DNA of 64,000 nucleotides from NCBI RefSeq assembly GCF_963677305.1, contig NZ_OY781925.1:371501-435500 (forward strand), given 5' to 3'. The notes under the pieces were generated by a model. The model did no database searches and was not told where the DNA came from. It saw only the letters and a program-made list of their open reading frames with translations. Positions 53,211 through 61,087 of this stretch are shown one piece after another. Each line of letters opens with the position of its first letter. The stretch's first letter is position 1. The position numbers and the translations under genes were made by a program. This DNA comes from an uncultured Holophaga sp. (GTDB lineage: Bacteria; Acidobacteriota; Holophagae; Holophagales; Holophagaceae).

Positions 53211-54920
53211 ATGGATGGGAGCCAGGAGGAACTTCAGAGGCGGGTGGCGGAGCTGGAGGCCCGGGTGGCCTGGCTCATGGCCCGGGCCGAGGCGCCGCCG
53301 GCTCCGCTGCCTAGGGTCCATCCTGCGCCCCAGCCCTCCCCTACCCAGGTGTCTCCGCCCAAGGCCCGGGTGCCCCGCTTCAGCCCGGTGGTGCTCATTG
53401 CGGCCATCGGGGCCGTGATCTTCCTCCTGGGTGCCCTTTTCTTCCTGCACTTGGCCATCCAGCGGGGCTGGATCGGGGCCGAGCTCCGCTTGGTGATGGG
53501 GCTGCTGGTGGGCTGCACACTCGGGGGCGCTGCAGGCCTCATGATCCTGCGGCGGAGTCCCCAGCTGGGGAGCTGCCTTCTGCTGGCGGGGCTGGGCACC
53601 CTGGTCTTCACCCTGCGCTGGGGGGCCTTCAACCTCCACCTCGTCCCGACCTGGCTGGGTTTCGGCGGATCGGTCCTCGCGGCCCTCTATGCCGGAGGTC
53701 TGGCCAGCCGGACCCGCTTTTCGCCACCCCTCTGGATCGGCCTCCTGGTGGGGTTCCTTGCTCCCCTTCTCTTCAGCCAGGGCGGGCACCACGAAGTGGG
53801 CCTGGCGATCTATCTGGTGGCCCTCATGGCCGTGGCCCTGGCCGTGCCCTACCTCGCCCGGATCGGGGCACGCTGGGCCACGGTCCGCTGGCTGGCGGTC
53901 CTGGGGACCTGGCTCCTCCTCGCCCTGGCCTGCTCGGGGGTTCCAAGGGCGGAGGCCGGGGTGCTCCTGGGCCTCCTGATCCTGCACCTCCTGCTGGCCG
54001 GGTTCTGGATCTGGCTGCCCGGGCAGGGGGAGGCGCGGCCAGGGTCGCCGACCCTGCTCTGGTTCCTGGTGAACCTGGCCTTCAGCTCTCTTGCCTGGGG
54101 GCTCTGGCTCCGGATGGGCCTGAGCGGTGAGCTCTTCTGCGGGCCGGTGCTTGGGGTGGCGGCCCTGAATCTGGCCCTGGTGCGGCCCGTCCGTGTGCGC
54201 CTCGGAGGCCATGGGGGCGACCTGGGGCTCCTGGTCCTGGCGGCGGGCCACTTGGCTGTGGCGGTGCCCATCGTCCTGGCATGGCGTTGGGTGGGGCTCT
54301 TCTGGGGGGGCTTCGCCCTGGCTCTGTCCCTGGCGGTGGAAGCCTGCACCCGGCATGAGGGTTGGGCGGAGGAACGGCGTCCCCTCCAGATCCTGGCGGG
54401 GGGCATGGCCCTTCTGGCGACCCTCACCTGGGGGGTACACACCGCTCAGCTGGCCAGGGTCTCCCAGCTGACCCCCTTTGCCAACCGGGCCTTCGCGGAG
54501 GCGGTGCTGGTCGGGTCGGCGTGGGGTCTCCTGACGCGGCGTCGGGGCTTCCTGGGGGTATCGGGGGTGATCCTGGCGGAACTCATCGGGAACATCGCCC
54601 TGGCCCTGGAACTCAGCCGGGCCATCCGAACGGCGGGGGGGAGCGCTCTGGCGGCCTCCATCGGCATGACCCTGGTCTGGGCCGCCTCAGGGGCCCTGCA
54701 GTGGCTGCTGGGCCTGAGCGGAGAAGGCGCCACGAGGCGGGTCTTCGCGGTCTCGGGGTACGTCTGGCTGGGGATTGCGGGGCTCAAGCTCATCCTGGTG
54801 GACATGGCGGAGGTGGGGGCCATCCTGAGGGCCCTGGTCTTTCTGGGAGTGGGAGTCATCTTCCTGGCTGCCGCCTTGACGGGGAACCGCCTCCGGGCGG
54901 GCCGGAAGGATGGGGTGTGA
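53211..54920 (+). CDS. DUF2339 family polytopic membrane protein
   Basis: A 569-residue protein. The first 60 residues form a coiled coil (QEELQRRVAELEARVAWLMA) and a Pro-rich linker. The remainder has about fourteen or more hydrophobic helices, beginning VVLIAAIGAVIFLLGALFFL and including the typical segment GWIGAELRLVMGLLVGCTLG. The C-terminus has YVWLGIAGLKLILVDMAEV with RALVFLGVGVIFLAAAL, a signature of DUF2339. The function of this family is unknown. It begins 18 bases after the previous gene, so it is probably in the same operon. Confidence 0.85.
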   Translation: MDGSQEELQRRVAELEARVAWLMARAEAPPAPLPRVHPAPQPSPTQVSPPKARVPRFSPVVLIAAIGAVIFLLGALFFLHLAIQRGWIGAELRLVMGLLVGCTLGGAAGLMILRRSPQLGSCLLLAGLGTLVFTLRWGAFNLHLVPTWLGFGGSVLAALYAGGLASRTRFSPPLWIGLLVGFLAPLLFSQGGHHEVGLAIYLVALMAVALAVPYLARIGARWATVRWLAVLGTWLLLALACSGVPRAEAGVLLGLLILHLLLAGFWIWLPGQGEARPGSPTLLWFLVNLAFSSLAWGLWLRMGLSGELFCGPVLGVAALNLALVRPVRVRLGGHGGDLGLLVLAAGHLAVAVPIVLAWRWVGLFWGGFALALSLAVEACTRHEGWAEERRPLQILAGGMALLATLTWGVHTAQLARVSQLTPFANRAFAEAVLVGSAWGLLTRRRGFLGVSGVILAELIGNIALALELSRAIRTAGGSALAASIGMTLVWAASGALQWLLGLSGEGATRRVFAVSGYVWLGIAGLKLILVDMAEVGAILRALVFLGVGVIFLAAALTGNRLRAGRKDGV

Positions 54921-54995
54921 GGGTGCGGGTGTCCTGTCGCCCCTGCTGCTCCTGCTGGCCGGGGCGGGGCTCCGCCTGATGAAGCGGGGTTGAGC

Positions 54996-56360
54996 CTACT
55001 CGACCCAGCGCAGGAGTTCTGTCCTGATGCCCTCCTGGAGATCCTCCTCGCTTCCCCGGAGGGCCCGGAGGAGGGTCTCCTCCCTGCCCCCCGAGGGCAT
55101 GAGGCCCACCACCTGGTTGCGCCCTCGGCGCTTGGCCTCGTAGAGGGCATGGTCGGCCAGGTGCAGTACCTCCTCCCAACCCAGGGCGGCAGGGGCCTGC
55201 TCCAGGAAGGGCAGCAAGGCGAAGCCCACACTGCAGGTCAGGCGGAGCCGTGGCCCCTTGGAGAGCGCGAAGGGATGGGCCTCCACGGCCTCCCGGATCC
55301 GCTTGGCCACCCGCAGAGGCTCGCTGCGCGGGGACTCCAGGGCCAGGATGACGAACTCCTCGCCTCCCCAGCGGATGACCCGGTCAGGGGCCCGGACCGT
55401 TGCCTGCAGGACCTGGGCCGCCTGGACCAGCACCTCGTCGCCGGCGGAGTGCCCGTGGGTGTCATTGACCGCCTTGAAGAAGTCCAGGTCCACCAGGACC
55501 AGGGCCAGACTGAGGGGCGGCAGGCCCTGGGCCAGGGCCTCCGGGTGCCAGCTCCGCAGGAGGCGGGCGGATTCCCGATCAATGAACGTCTTCATGGCGC
55601 GGCGGTTGGGCAGGCCCGTGAGGCTGTCCACGAGGGCCGCCTCCTGGAGCCGGATCCGCATCAGGAGATTCTCCCGCAGGGTGCGATGGACCCCGAACCC
55701 GACCACCAGGAGGGTGGCGAGGTAGAAGAGGATGATGACCGGAATCATCAGTGGGACGCCCCGCTGGTGATGGATCCAGGCCAACAGGGCATCCGAGCCG
55801 ATGATGGGGACCATGTAGACGGAGAAGGCGAGAGGGCTTCCGGCCATGCTCACCATGGCGGTGGAGCAGATGCCCGCCTCGCAGACCCACAGGAAGGCCA
55901 GGAGCAGGGGCGGGAGGCAGGGGGTGGCCAGGACGTTGAAGAGGACGAATCCCGAGGAGCTCAGGAGAGCTCCAACCACGAAGAGCCGGTGACTTGCATC
56001 CACCGAGAGATCGTTGGCGTGGGCCACCAGCTCAAAGACGGCACGGAGGATGAGGGAGCTGGCGAGGCCCAGGAAGACCCAGTGCAGCCCCGGGTGCTCC
56101 CTGAGGGGCTGGCCCAGGGTGAACCAGAGGAGGGTGAGGAGGAGCAGCAGGGCGCCCATGGAGACCCTGCTGCGCTTCCACAGCTCCTCCACCAGGGCTC
56201 CGTGCAGCTCCTCTGCATGGACCTGGTCCTCGGCTCTGAGGGTGAAGGGATAGAGGAGGTTCAAAGGCGCTCCGTCACCCGATCTTTCGGTCTCCTGAGG
56301 GGTACGGTCAAGTTCACAGCCTCGCGGGGCCGGTCCGTCCGGGGTATCTTGTTCATTCAT
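54996..56360 (-). CDS. Membrane-bound diguanylate cyclase (GGDEF)
   Basis: A 454-residue protein. The first 240 residues contain about six membrane helices of a MASE-like sensor region (VSMGALLLLLTLLWFTLGQPL, LVAHANDLSVDASHRLFVVG). A GGDEF domain follows: DSLTGLPNRRAMKTFID near residue 255, VLVDLDFFKAVNDTHGHSAGDE and the active-site RWGGEEFVILA (GGEEF, an active variant). The I-site RxxD is not obvious four residues before it. It makes cyclic-di-GMP, usually linked to motility or biofilm. It is convergent with the DUF2339 gene and divergent from the CDF transporter. The signal is unknown. Confidence 0.92.
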   Translation of the reverse strand: MNEQDTPDGPAPRGCELDRTPQETERSGDGAPLNLLYPFTLRAEDQVHAEELHGALVEELWKRSRVSMGALLLLLTLLWFTLGQPLREHPGLHWVFLGLASSLILRAVFELVAHANDLSVDASHRLFVVGALLSSSGFVLFNVLATPCLPPLLLAFLWVCEAGICSTAMVSMAGSPLAFSVYMVPIIGSDALLAWIHHQRGVPLMIPVIILFYLATLLVVGFGVHRTLRENLLMRIRLQEAALVDSLTGLPNRRAMKTFIDRESARLLRSWHPEALAQGLPPLSLALVLVDLDFFKAVNDTHGHSAGDEVLVQAAQVLQATVRAPDRVIRWGGEEFVILALESPRSEPLRVAKRIREAVEAHPFALSKGPRLRLTCSVGFALLPFLEQAPAALGWEEVLHLADHALYEAKRRGRNQVVGLMPSGGREETLLRALRGSEEDLQEGIRTELLRWVE

Positions 56361-56372
56361 TGAAGGTTCGCC

Positions 56373-57275
56373 GTGTCCGCTTCCAGTTCCCGTGCCCTTG
56401 CCCTCTCCCTGGCTGCCAACCTGGGCATCGCCATCTCCAAGTTCGTGGTCTTCGGGTTGACCCGCTCAGCTTCCATGCTCACGGAGGCCATCCACTCCAC
56501 GGCCGACTGCGGCAATCAGGTGCTCCTCTTCCTGGGCATGGCCCAGGCCCGCAAGCCCCCGACGGAGACATACCCACTGGGACGGGGGCAGGCGGCCTTC
56601 GTGGCGAGTTTCCTGGTGGCCCTGCTGCTCTTCACCGTGGGTGGCCTCTACTCGGTGGTTGAGGGCATCCACAAGATCCGCCACCCGGAGGCCCCCCATG
56701 CCCTGGGCTGGGCCGTGGGTCTGCTGGTCTTCGCCATGCTGCTGGAGGGGAGCTCCCTCCTGGGGGCCCTCAGGGCCAGCGGCCAGGAGCGCCGGGGCAA
56801 GGGGTTGCTCCGCTACATGCGCGAGAGCAGCTCTACGGAGCTGGTGGTGGTGCTTGCGGAGGACTTCGCCGCCCTGGCGGGCCTCGCCATGGCCCTGGTG
56901 GCCGTGCTCCTCACCTGGCTTACGGGCAATCCGGTCTGGGACGGCATTGGCAGCCTTGGCATCGGCCTCCTTCTGATCGCCGTGGCGGCCTTTGTGGGCA
57001 CCGAGGTGGTGAGCCTCCTGATGAATGAGGCGGCCCCGATCCACCTGCGTCAGGCCATCCGGGAGAGGATCCTGCAGGATCCCCAGGTGGAGCGCATCCT
57101 GACCCTGGTGACCGTGGTGGTGGGCTCCGATCAGCTGCTGGTGGCCCTGCGGCTGCGCTTCCGGGACCAGGGGACCGATGATGGGCTGCTGGAGGCCAGC
57201 AACCGCCTGGAGGCACACCTGAAGGAACGCTTCCCCCAGATCCGCTTCCTCTTTGTGGAGCCGGACACTGAATGA
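56373..57275 (+). CDS. Cation diffusion facilitator (CDF) family transporter
   Basis: A 300-residue divalent-metal transporter, probably exporting Zn2+ or a similar ion in exchange for protons. Six helices are visible, with the metal-site pair TEAIHSTADCGNQVLLFLG in TM2 (HSTAD) and VVVLAEDFAALAGLAMALV in TM5 (ED in place of His-x3-Asp), as in the SLC30A9-like branch of the family. The C-terminal cytoplasmic domain has VVVGSDQLLVALRLRF and ERFPQIRFLFVEPD. GTG 56373 has AAGG upstream and lies 12 bases from the divergent diguanylate cyclase start. Metal specificity cannot be read. Confidence 0.88.
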   Translation: MSASSSRALALSLAANLGIAISKFVVFGLTRSASMLTEAIHSTADCGNQVLLFLGMAQARKPPTETYPLGRGQAAFVASFLVALLLFTVGGLYSVVEGIHKIRHPEAPHALGWAVGLLVFAMLLEGSSLLGALRASGQERRGKGLLRYMRESSSTELVVVLAEDFAALAGLAMALVAVLLTWLTGNPVWDGIGSLGIGLLLIAVAAFVGTEVVSLLMNEAAPIHLRQAIRERILQDPQVERILTLVTVVVGSDQLLVALRLRFRDQGTDDGLLEASNRLEAHLKERFPQIRFLFVEPDTE

Positions 57276-57494
57276 TCCGGGCTTCCCGGTTGGGTCGTGA
57301 TCCATCCCTGGCCTCAAGGCTTTTCCACCTCTTCATCCCCGGCAGATCCTGCTTTTGGATAGAAACGGATCTGAGCGGAGCTGTTGCAGGCGGTCTGGCC
57401 GGCATCCAAGATTCCAGTGGTTCTGTAGGTGCAAGCGAGGGTGGTCCATCGGATCCCTTCCTGGGCCTGCGTGCATCACCCCTCTGGAGCTTCC

Positions 57495-58163
57495 ATGGCC
57501 GACCCCGGACCTCTCACTTTCCATCCCGCCCGCCTTGAGGCCATCCGTAACGACTACGGGGATGTCCACACCTACACCTTCCGCACCGAAACCCCCCTGC
57601 CCTTCATCGCCGGGCAGCATGTGCACCTGGCCGGTCCCGGCCTGGAGGTCTGCAAGCCCAATGTCCGGCACATGAGCGTGGCCTCGGCCCCCGGGGATGA
57701 GCTCCTGCAGTTCTCCATGGACCTCGCCTCCCACTCGGACTACAAAGAGGCCTTCCGGCGCTCCAAGCCCGGTGACACCACCCAGATCTTCAAGATCGGT
57801 GGGGAATTCACCGTGGATCCCGCAGATCCCTCGCCCCTGGTCTTCATCGCCGGAGGGATCGGCATCACTCCCTTCCGCAGCCTCATCCGGGATCTGGAGC
57901 AGAAGGGGCGTCCCCGTCCCTGGAGCCTGTTCCATGTCTCCCGCGATGCCTTTCTCTACGAGGCGGAGTTCACTCCACTGCCCTTTCCCCAGCTCCGCAC
58001 TGGGCGCGCCGGGGTACCGGAAGCCCTGGCTGCCCTGCTGGAGGCCAACCCCCAGGGACTCTGGTACCTCTGCGGCTCCCGGAGCTTCCTGGAGGGCCTT
58101 CTGGAACACCTCGGGAGCCTTGGGGTGCCCGCAGACCGCATCCGCACCGAGGATTTCCGCTGA
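57495..58163 (+). CDS. Ferredoxin/flavin reductase-like FAD-NAD(P) oxidoreductase
   Basis: A 222-residue FNR-fold protein. The FAD-binding half starts VHTYTFRTETPLPFIAGQHVH. Its flavin-contact motif is RHMSVAS in place of the usual R-x-Y-S-x-x-S. The NAD(P)-binding half has VFIAGGIGITPFRSLI and LWYLCGSRSFLEGLLEHL, and the protein ends RIRTEDFR, which matches the family. It lacks an attached [2Fe-2S] domain, so an external ferredoxin or flavin partner is needed. ATG 57495 has TGGAG upstream. It stands alone. It could in principle serve RfbH as reductase, but it is 45 kb away and this is speculation. Confidence 0.8.
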   Translation: MADPGPLTFHPARLEAIRNDYGDVHTYTFRTETPLPFIAGQHVHLAGPGLEVCKPNVRHMSVASAPGDELLQFSMDLASHSDYKEAFRRSKPGDTTQIFKIGGEFTVDPADPSPLVFIAGGIGITPFRSLIRDLEQKGRPRPWSLFHVSRDAFLYEAEFTPLPFPQLRTGRAGVPEALAALLEANPQGLWYLCGSRSFLEGLLEHLGSLGVPADRIRTEDFR

Positions 58164-58168
58164 GGACC

Positions 58169-58184
58169 CGTTCCACGTGGAACA
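58169..58184. other. parS: parS site 3
   Basis: CGTTCCACGTGGAACA, 15 of 16 matches to site 1. It lies 5 bases after the reductase stop codon, 9.5 kb from site 2, on the far side of gyrA from dnaA. Confidence 0.85.
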
Positions 58185-58195
58185 CCATGGCCGGG

Positions 58196-58429
58196 GAAAA
58201 GCCGATTGTCCACCGATGGACACGGATGAACGCAGATAAATGATTCTTATGTGTGCGGCTCGGGTGACCGGGATGACCCGCCTGGACGCCCCGCTGCGCG
58301 GGGGCGGACGGGAACCGTCCGCGTTCAGGTAGGGCCTCCCAGGCGGGGCCTCCCGTTCACCCAGGGTGGGTCGGGCCCCATCGGCGTCTATCGGTGTGCA
58401 CATCGGCGGACCCAAGGCTTTTCATCCCG
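58196..58429 (-). repeat. CACGGAT palindromic element, copy 9 (inverted)
   Basis: Reverse orientation relative to copy 1: GCCCCGCTGCGCGGGGGC, then GCGGACGG-GAA-CCGTCCGC and CGTTCAGGTAGGG, followed by CCCAGGCGGGGCCTCCC. The arms are CACCGATGGA/CACGGATGAA on one side and ATCGGCGTCT/ATCGGTGTGC/ATCGGCGGAC with AAGGCTTTTCATCC on the other. It lies between the convergent reductase and AMMECR1 genes, immediately after parS site 3. Confidence 0.85.
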
Positions 58430-58466
58430 GTGTTCCCCGTCCTTGTCCTTGACCCCCGGGATCGCC

Positions 58467-58994
58467 CTAATCTTCCGTGTGGCGGATGACGGTGAAGCGT
58501 GAGAGCTGGCAGGGATCCCGGTCTGGATCCAGACCGGCTTTCCGGGCGGCGATGCGGATCTGCTCGCGGGCGCTGGCGATGCCCGGCAGGTCCGGGAGGA
58601 GGACCCCCCTGCGCCCACCGGGGCCGCTGACGATGACACCGTAGCGCATGGGGTCCAGGTCTTCACTGGAGCTCACCGGCTCTGGTTCGGAGAGGACATC
58701 CACCTGGATCACCAACCCGGGAAGCTCGGGAAGGGTCACGGGTTCGAAGCGGTGGTCCCGGGTCCCCGCGGCCAGCGCGTTGGCGGCGATCTCCTCCGCC
58801 AGGGAGGAGCGGGTGGCGGCCAGGGTCCCGATGCAGCCCCGCAGCTCGCCGCCACGGGTGTGCAGGGAGACGAAGGCGCCTCCCTGCTCCCCGGACAGGG
58901 CCCGGACGCAGTCCTCCGGCAGGGGCTCCAGGGGGCGCCCCGTGGCAAGCCCATGCTCCAGGGCGAGACGGGCCAAGTGGGTGTGGGGATCCAT
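58467..58994 (-). CDS. AMMECR1-domain protein (AmmeMemoRadiSam system protein A-like)
   Basis: A 175-residue AMMECR1-domain protein. The signature GGELRGCIGTLAATRSSLAEEI lies near residue 50, followed by AANALAAGTRDHRFEPVTLPEL and LVIQVDVLS. The C-terminal half is GVIVSGPGGRRGVLLPDLPG. In AmmeMemoRadiSam systems this protein accompanies a MEMO protein and a radical SAM enzyme; neither is adjacent here, so it is an orphan. The molecular role of AMMECR1 proteins in bacteria is not established. The family call is firm. Confidence 0.9.
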   Translation of the reverse strand: MDPHTHLARLALEHGLATGRPLEPLPEDCVRALSGEQGGAFVSLHTRGGELRGCIGTLAATRSSLAEEIAANALAAGTRDHRFEPVTLPELPGLVIQVDVLSEPEPVSSSEDLDPMRYGVIVSGPGGRRGVLLPDLPGIASAREQIRIAARKAGLDPDRDPCQLSRFTVIRHTED

Positions 58995-59123
58995 GGCCCA
59001 AGGGTAGGCCTGGAGCCGGGCTCAGGAAGACAGGTTTCGATGGCTTTTTGTAAGTTGTTTTATTCAATGAGTTGATGGGATAACGTCACGCCGTGGGTGC
59101 GTTGCAAAATGTGTACTGCTCAT

Positions 59124-59139
59124 CGGTACATGTGTACCG
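59124..59139. promoter_or_regulatory. Inverted repeat in an AT-rich island (possible operator)
   Basis: CGGTACA-TG-TGTACCG, 7-bp perfect arms, with a further GTGTAC about 12 bases upstream. It lies in an AT-rich stretch (about 59030-59200) that contrasts with the GC-rich surroundings. It may be a regulator site for the genes on either side. The rest of the 736-base gap to 59730 holds a truncated palindromic element (copy 10) and nothing else recognisable. Confidence 0.4.
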
Positions 59140-59344
59140 TATTTGAATACACCTCATTTTTGTAAAATGGGTCATTTTAATAATGGGGATCATATCCGTG
59201 CATATGGATGAAAAAGGTCCTGGCTACCGACAAATCTCAGCTTGGCTGAGTTCCGGTACCCCGTGGTGGGGGAAGGTCAGGCGATCACCCTGGCCAACCG
59301 AGTCTCCAGCTTGGTGCGCGGTTGCGTCGGCACGGGAACCCCTC

Positions 59345-59487
59345 CAAAAGCCATGCTGGCCACGGATGACACAGATCACAGCGGGTCGGCCCCAGACACC
59401 CTGCACCGGGGCGCCCCTCTGCTGTCCAGATCCGGGGCCTTCATCCGTGGGAATTCGTGCCCATCGGTGGCTCCCGCTTTCGTCCCC
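59345..59487 (+). repeat. CACGGAT palindromic element, copy 10 (truncated, copy-5 subfamily)
   Basis: GGCCCCAGACACCCTGCACCGG is close to the reverse complement of a stretch in copy 5, and the arms CACGGATGAC and ATCCGTGGGA/ATCGGTGGCT-CCCGC match that copy's ends. The centre is shortened. It lies in the upstream region of the deoxyhypusine-synthase-like gene. Confidence 0.7.
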
Positions 59488-59730
59488 GTCCATTGTGCCG
59501 AAGCTGAGTCAGGCCGATTTTCAGGGCGAAGGCCTCTTAATGTTTGTATTGATGATGTTATTCATTTGTGGGGCGAACATCTCAGCCCTTCGGAGGCCCG
59601 AGGTGCCGGCTGGGCACCCGGAAGTTACCTCGCTGTGTCCCATCGATACCGGGTCTCATTGACCATGGGGAAGAAGGCTCCCACCATGGAGTCTCCTGTC
59701 CTTTCCCGACATTCTGAAAAGAGGCTGGTC

Positions 59731-60747
59731 ATGTCCCCCAATCCCAATTCCACCTCCGCAACCCCCGCACCCGCCGACCTGGGCCCTGTCGGGGCCTTCA
59801 TCCGGCACCACTTCAGGCACTTCAACTCCGCCGCCCTCATCGATGCCGCCGAGGCCTACCGGGTTTACCTGGCCCAGGGCGGGCGCATGATGGTGACCCT
59901 GGCGGGGGCCATGAGCACGGCGGAGCTGGGGCTCTCCTTTGCCGAGATGATCCGGCAGGACAAGGTCCACCTGATCGTCTGCACCGGCGCCAACCTGGAG
60001 GAGGACATCTTCAACCTGGTGGCCCACGATTTCTATGAGCGGGTACCCCACTACCGGGACCTCACGCCCCAGGATGAAAAGGAACTGCTGGACCGCCACA
60101 TGAACCGGGTGACGGACACCTGCATCCCTGAGATGGAGGCCATGCGCCGCATGGAGGACGCCATGCTGGAGGTCTGGACCGAGGCCGACCGGAAGGGCGA
60201 GCGCTACTTCCCCCACGAGTTCTTCCAGCAGGTTCTTAAAAGCGGTAAGTACAAGGAATACTATCAAATCGATCCCAAGCACTCCTGGATGCTGGCGGCC
60301 CTTGAGAAGAACGTGCCCATCGTGGTGCCGGGCTGGGAGGACTCCACCCTGGGCAACATGTTCGCCGCTGCGGTCATTCGCGGCGAGATCAAGAATGTCC
60401 ACACCGTCCGCACCGGCATCGAGTACATGACCTGGCTGGCGGACTATTACCTCAAATCCACCAAGGAGAGCCCCTTGGGCATGTTCCAGATCGGTGGGGG
60501 CATCGCCGGAGACTTCCCCATCTGCGTGGTGCCCATGCTGCATCAGGACCTGGAGATGGAGGCCCCCCTCTGGGGCTACTTCTGCCAGATCTCGGACAGC
60601 ACCACCAGTTACGGTTCCTATTCCGGTGCCGTGCCCAACGAGAAGATCACCTGGGGCAAGCTGGGGGTGGATACGCCCCGCTTCATCATCGAGTCTGACG
60701 CGACCATTGTGGCTCCCCTGGTCTTCGCCTATCTCCTGGGCTGGTGA
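59731..60747 (+). CDS. Deoxyhypusine synthase-like protein
   Basis: A 338-residue member of the deoxyhypusine synthase family. The NAD-binding fold has MVTLAGAMSTAELG, LIVCTGANLEEDIFNLVAH, PIVVPGWEDSTLGN and QIGGGIAGDFPICVVPML. The catalytic lysine of DHS is kept as Lys310 in ITWGKLGVD, so imine chemistry with a butylamine group is possible. Bacteria lack eIF5A, so a polyamine such as spermidine, putrescine or agmatine is the likely partner. Homospermidine-synthase-like activity is one option. ATG 59731 has GAGG upstream. It is followed by a terminator, then the cyclitol-like operon, so a functional link is suspected but unproved. Confidence 0.8.
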   Translation: MSPNPNSTSATPAPADLGPVGAFIRHHFRHFNSAALIDAAEAYRVYLAQGGRMMVTLAGAMSTAELGLSFAEMIRQDKVHLIVCTGANLEEDIFNLVAHDFYERVPHYRDLTPQDEKELLDRHMNRVTDTCIPEMEAMRRMEDAMLEVWTEADRKGERYFPHEFFQQVLKSGKYKEYYQIDPKHSWMLAALEKNVPIVVPGWEDSTLGNMFAAAVIRGEIKNVHTVRTGIEYMTWLADYYLKSTKESPLGMFQIGGGIAGDFPICVVPMLHQDLEMEAPLWGYFCQISDSTTSYGSYSGAVPNEKITWGKLGVDTPRFIIESDATIVAPLVFAYLLGW

Positions 60748-60750
60748 TCA

Positions 60751-60768
60751 AGCTTATTGGAATAAGCT
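60751..60768. repeat. Perfect inverted repeat after the DHS-like stop codon
   Basis: AGCTTATT-GG-AATAAGCT: 8-bp arms separated by 2 bases, starting 3 bases past the stop. The loop is too small for a normal RNA hairpin, so a dyad protein-binding site is as likely as an RNA structure. It lies upstream of the terminator at 60790. Confidence 0.5.
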
Positions 60769-60789
60769 AAATAGATCCAAATAGGTTGG

Positions 60790-60828
60790 GACCCCGATGG
60801 CCATGAGGCCTTTCGGGGTCTCTTTTTT
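60790..60828 (+). terminator. Rho-independent terminator of the DHS-like gene
   Basis: GACCCCGA pairs with TCGGGGTC, with an inner GGCC/GGCC stem in the loop, followed by TCTTTTTT. It lies 43 bases past the stop and should isolate this gene from the next operon. Confidence 0.9.
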
Positions 60829-60986
60829 ATGATGTGTGGCTGGGTACGCCTCATTTTATAAACAGGTTTCTTAAAAGGCCCAGGGCCAGGTCATGGCCGT
60901 GTAACGGGGGGAACCCACCCCCCAGGGGAGGCTTTTGCCTGTAAATGCCCTGAAAACAATGGGAGAAAAAATTTCAATTTTTGACG

Positions 60987-61015
60987 TTGACAAAGATTTG
61001 GCTCCGACAGATTAT
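60987..61015 (+). promoter_or_regulatory. Sigma-70-type promoter of the cyclase operon
   Basis: TTGACA, 17 bases, then GATTAT (4 of 6 matches to TATAAT), in an AT-rich leader (about 60940-61080). The start site would lie about 65 bases before the ATG at 61088, which has AAGGAG upstream. The open frame that runs back from the ATG through this promoter is considered non-coding. Confidence 0.6.
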
Positions 61016-61087
61016 TTTGGTGTCCCACCAAGCAAACCATCTGTATCACACACCGATACTCTCTACAAAAAGCCAAGGAGCCCTCCG

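Noticed and set aside
57290-57345. An eleventh copy of the palindromic element (GATCCATCCCTGG, AAGGCTTTTCC, CTTCATCCCC)
   Set aside because: Too short and lacking the CACGGAT iterations; possibly an eroded end but not supportable.
59242-59730. A 163-codon N-terminal extension of the deoxyhypusine-synthase-like frame
   Set aside because: It reads through a truncated palindromic element and AT-rich DNA and has no homology to the family. ATG 59731 has GAGG upstream and gives the normal length.
60935-61087. A 51-codon N-terminal extension of the cyclase
   Set aside because: It contains the probable TTGACA/GATTAT promoter, its AT-rich codons are unlike the gene, and AAGGAG precedes ATG 61088.
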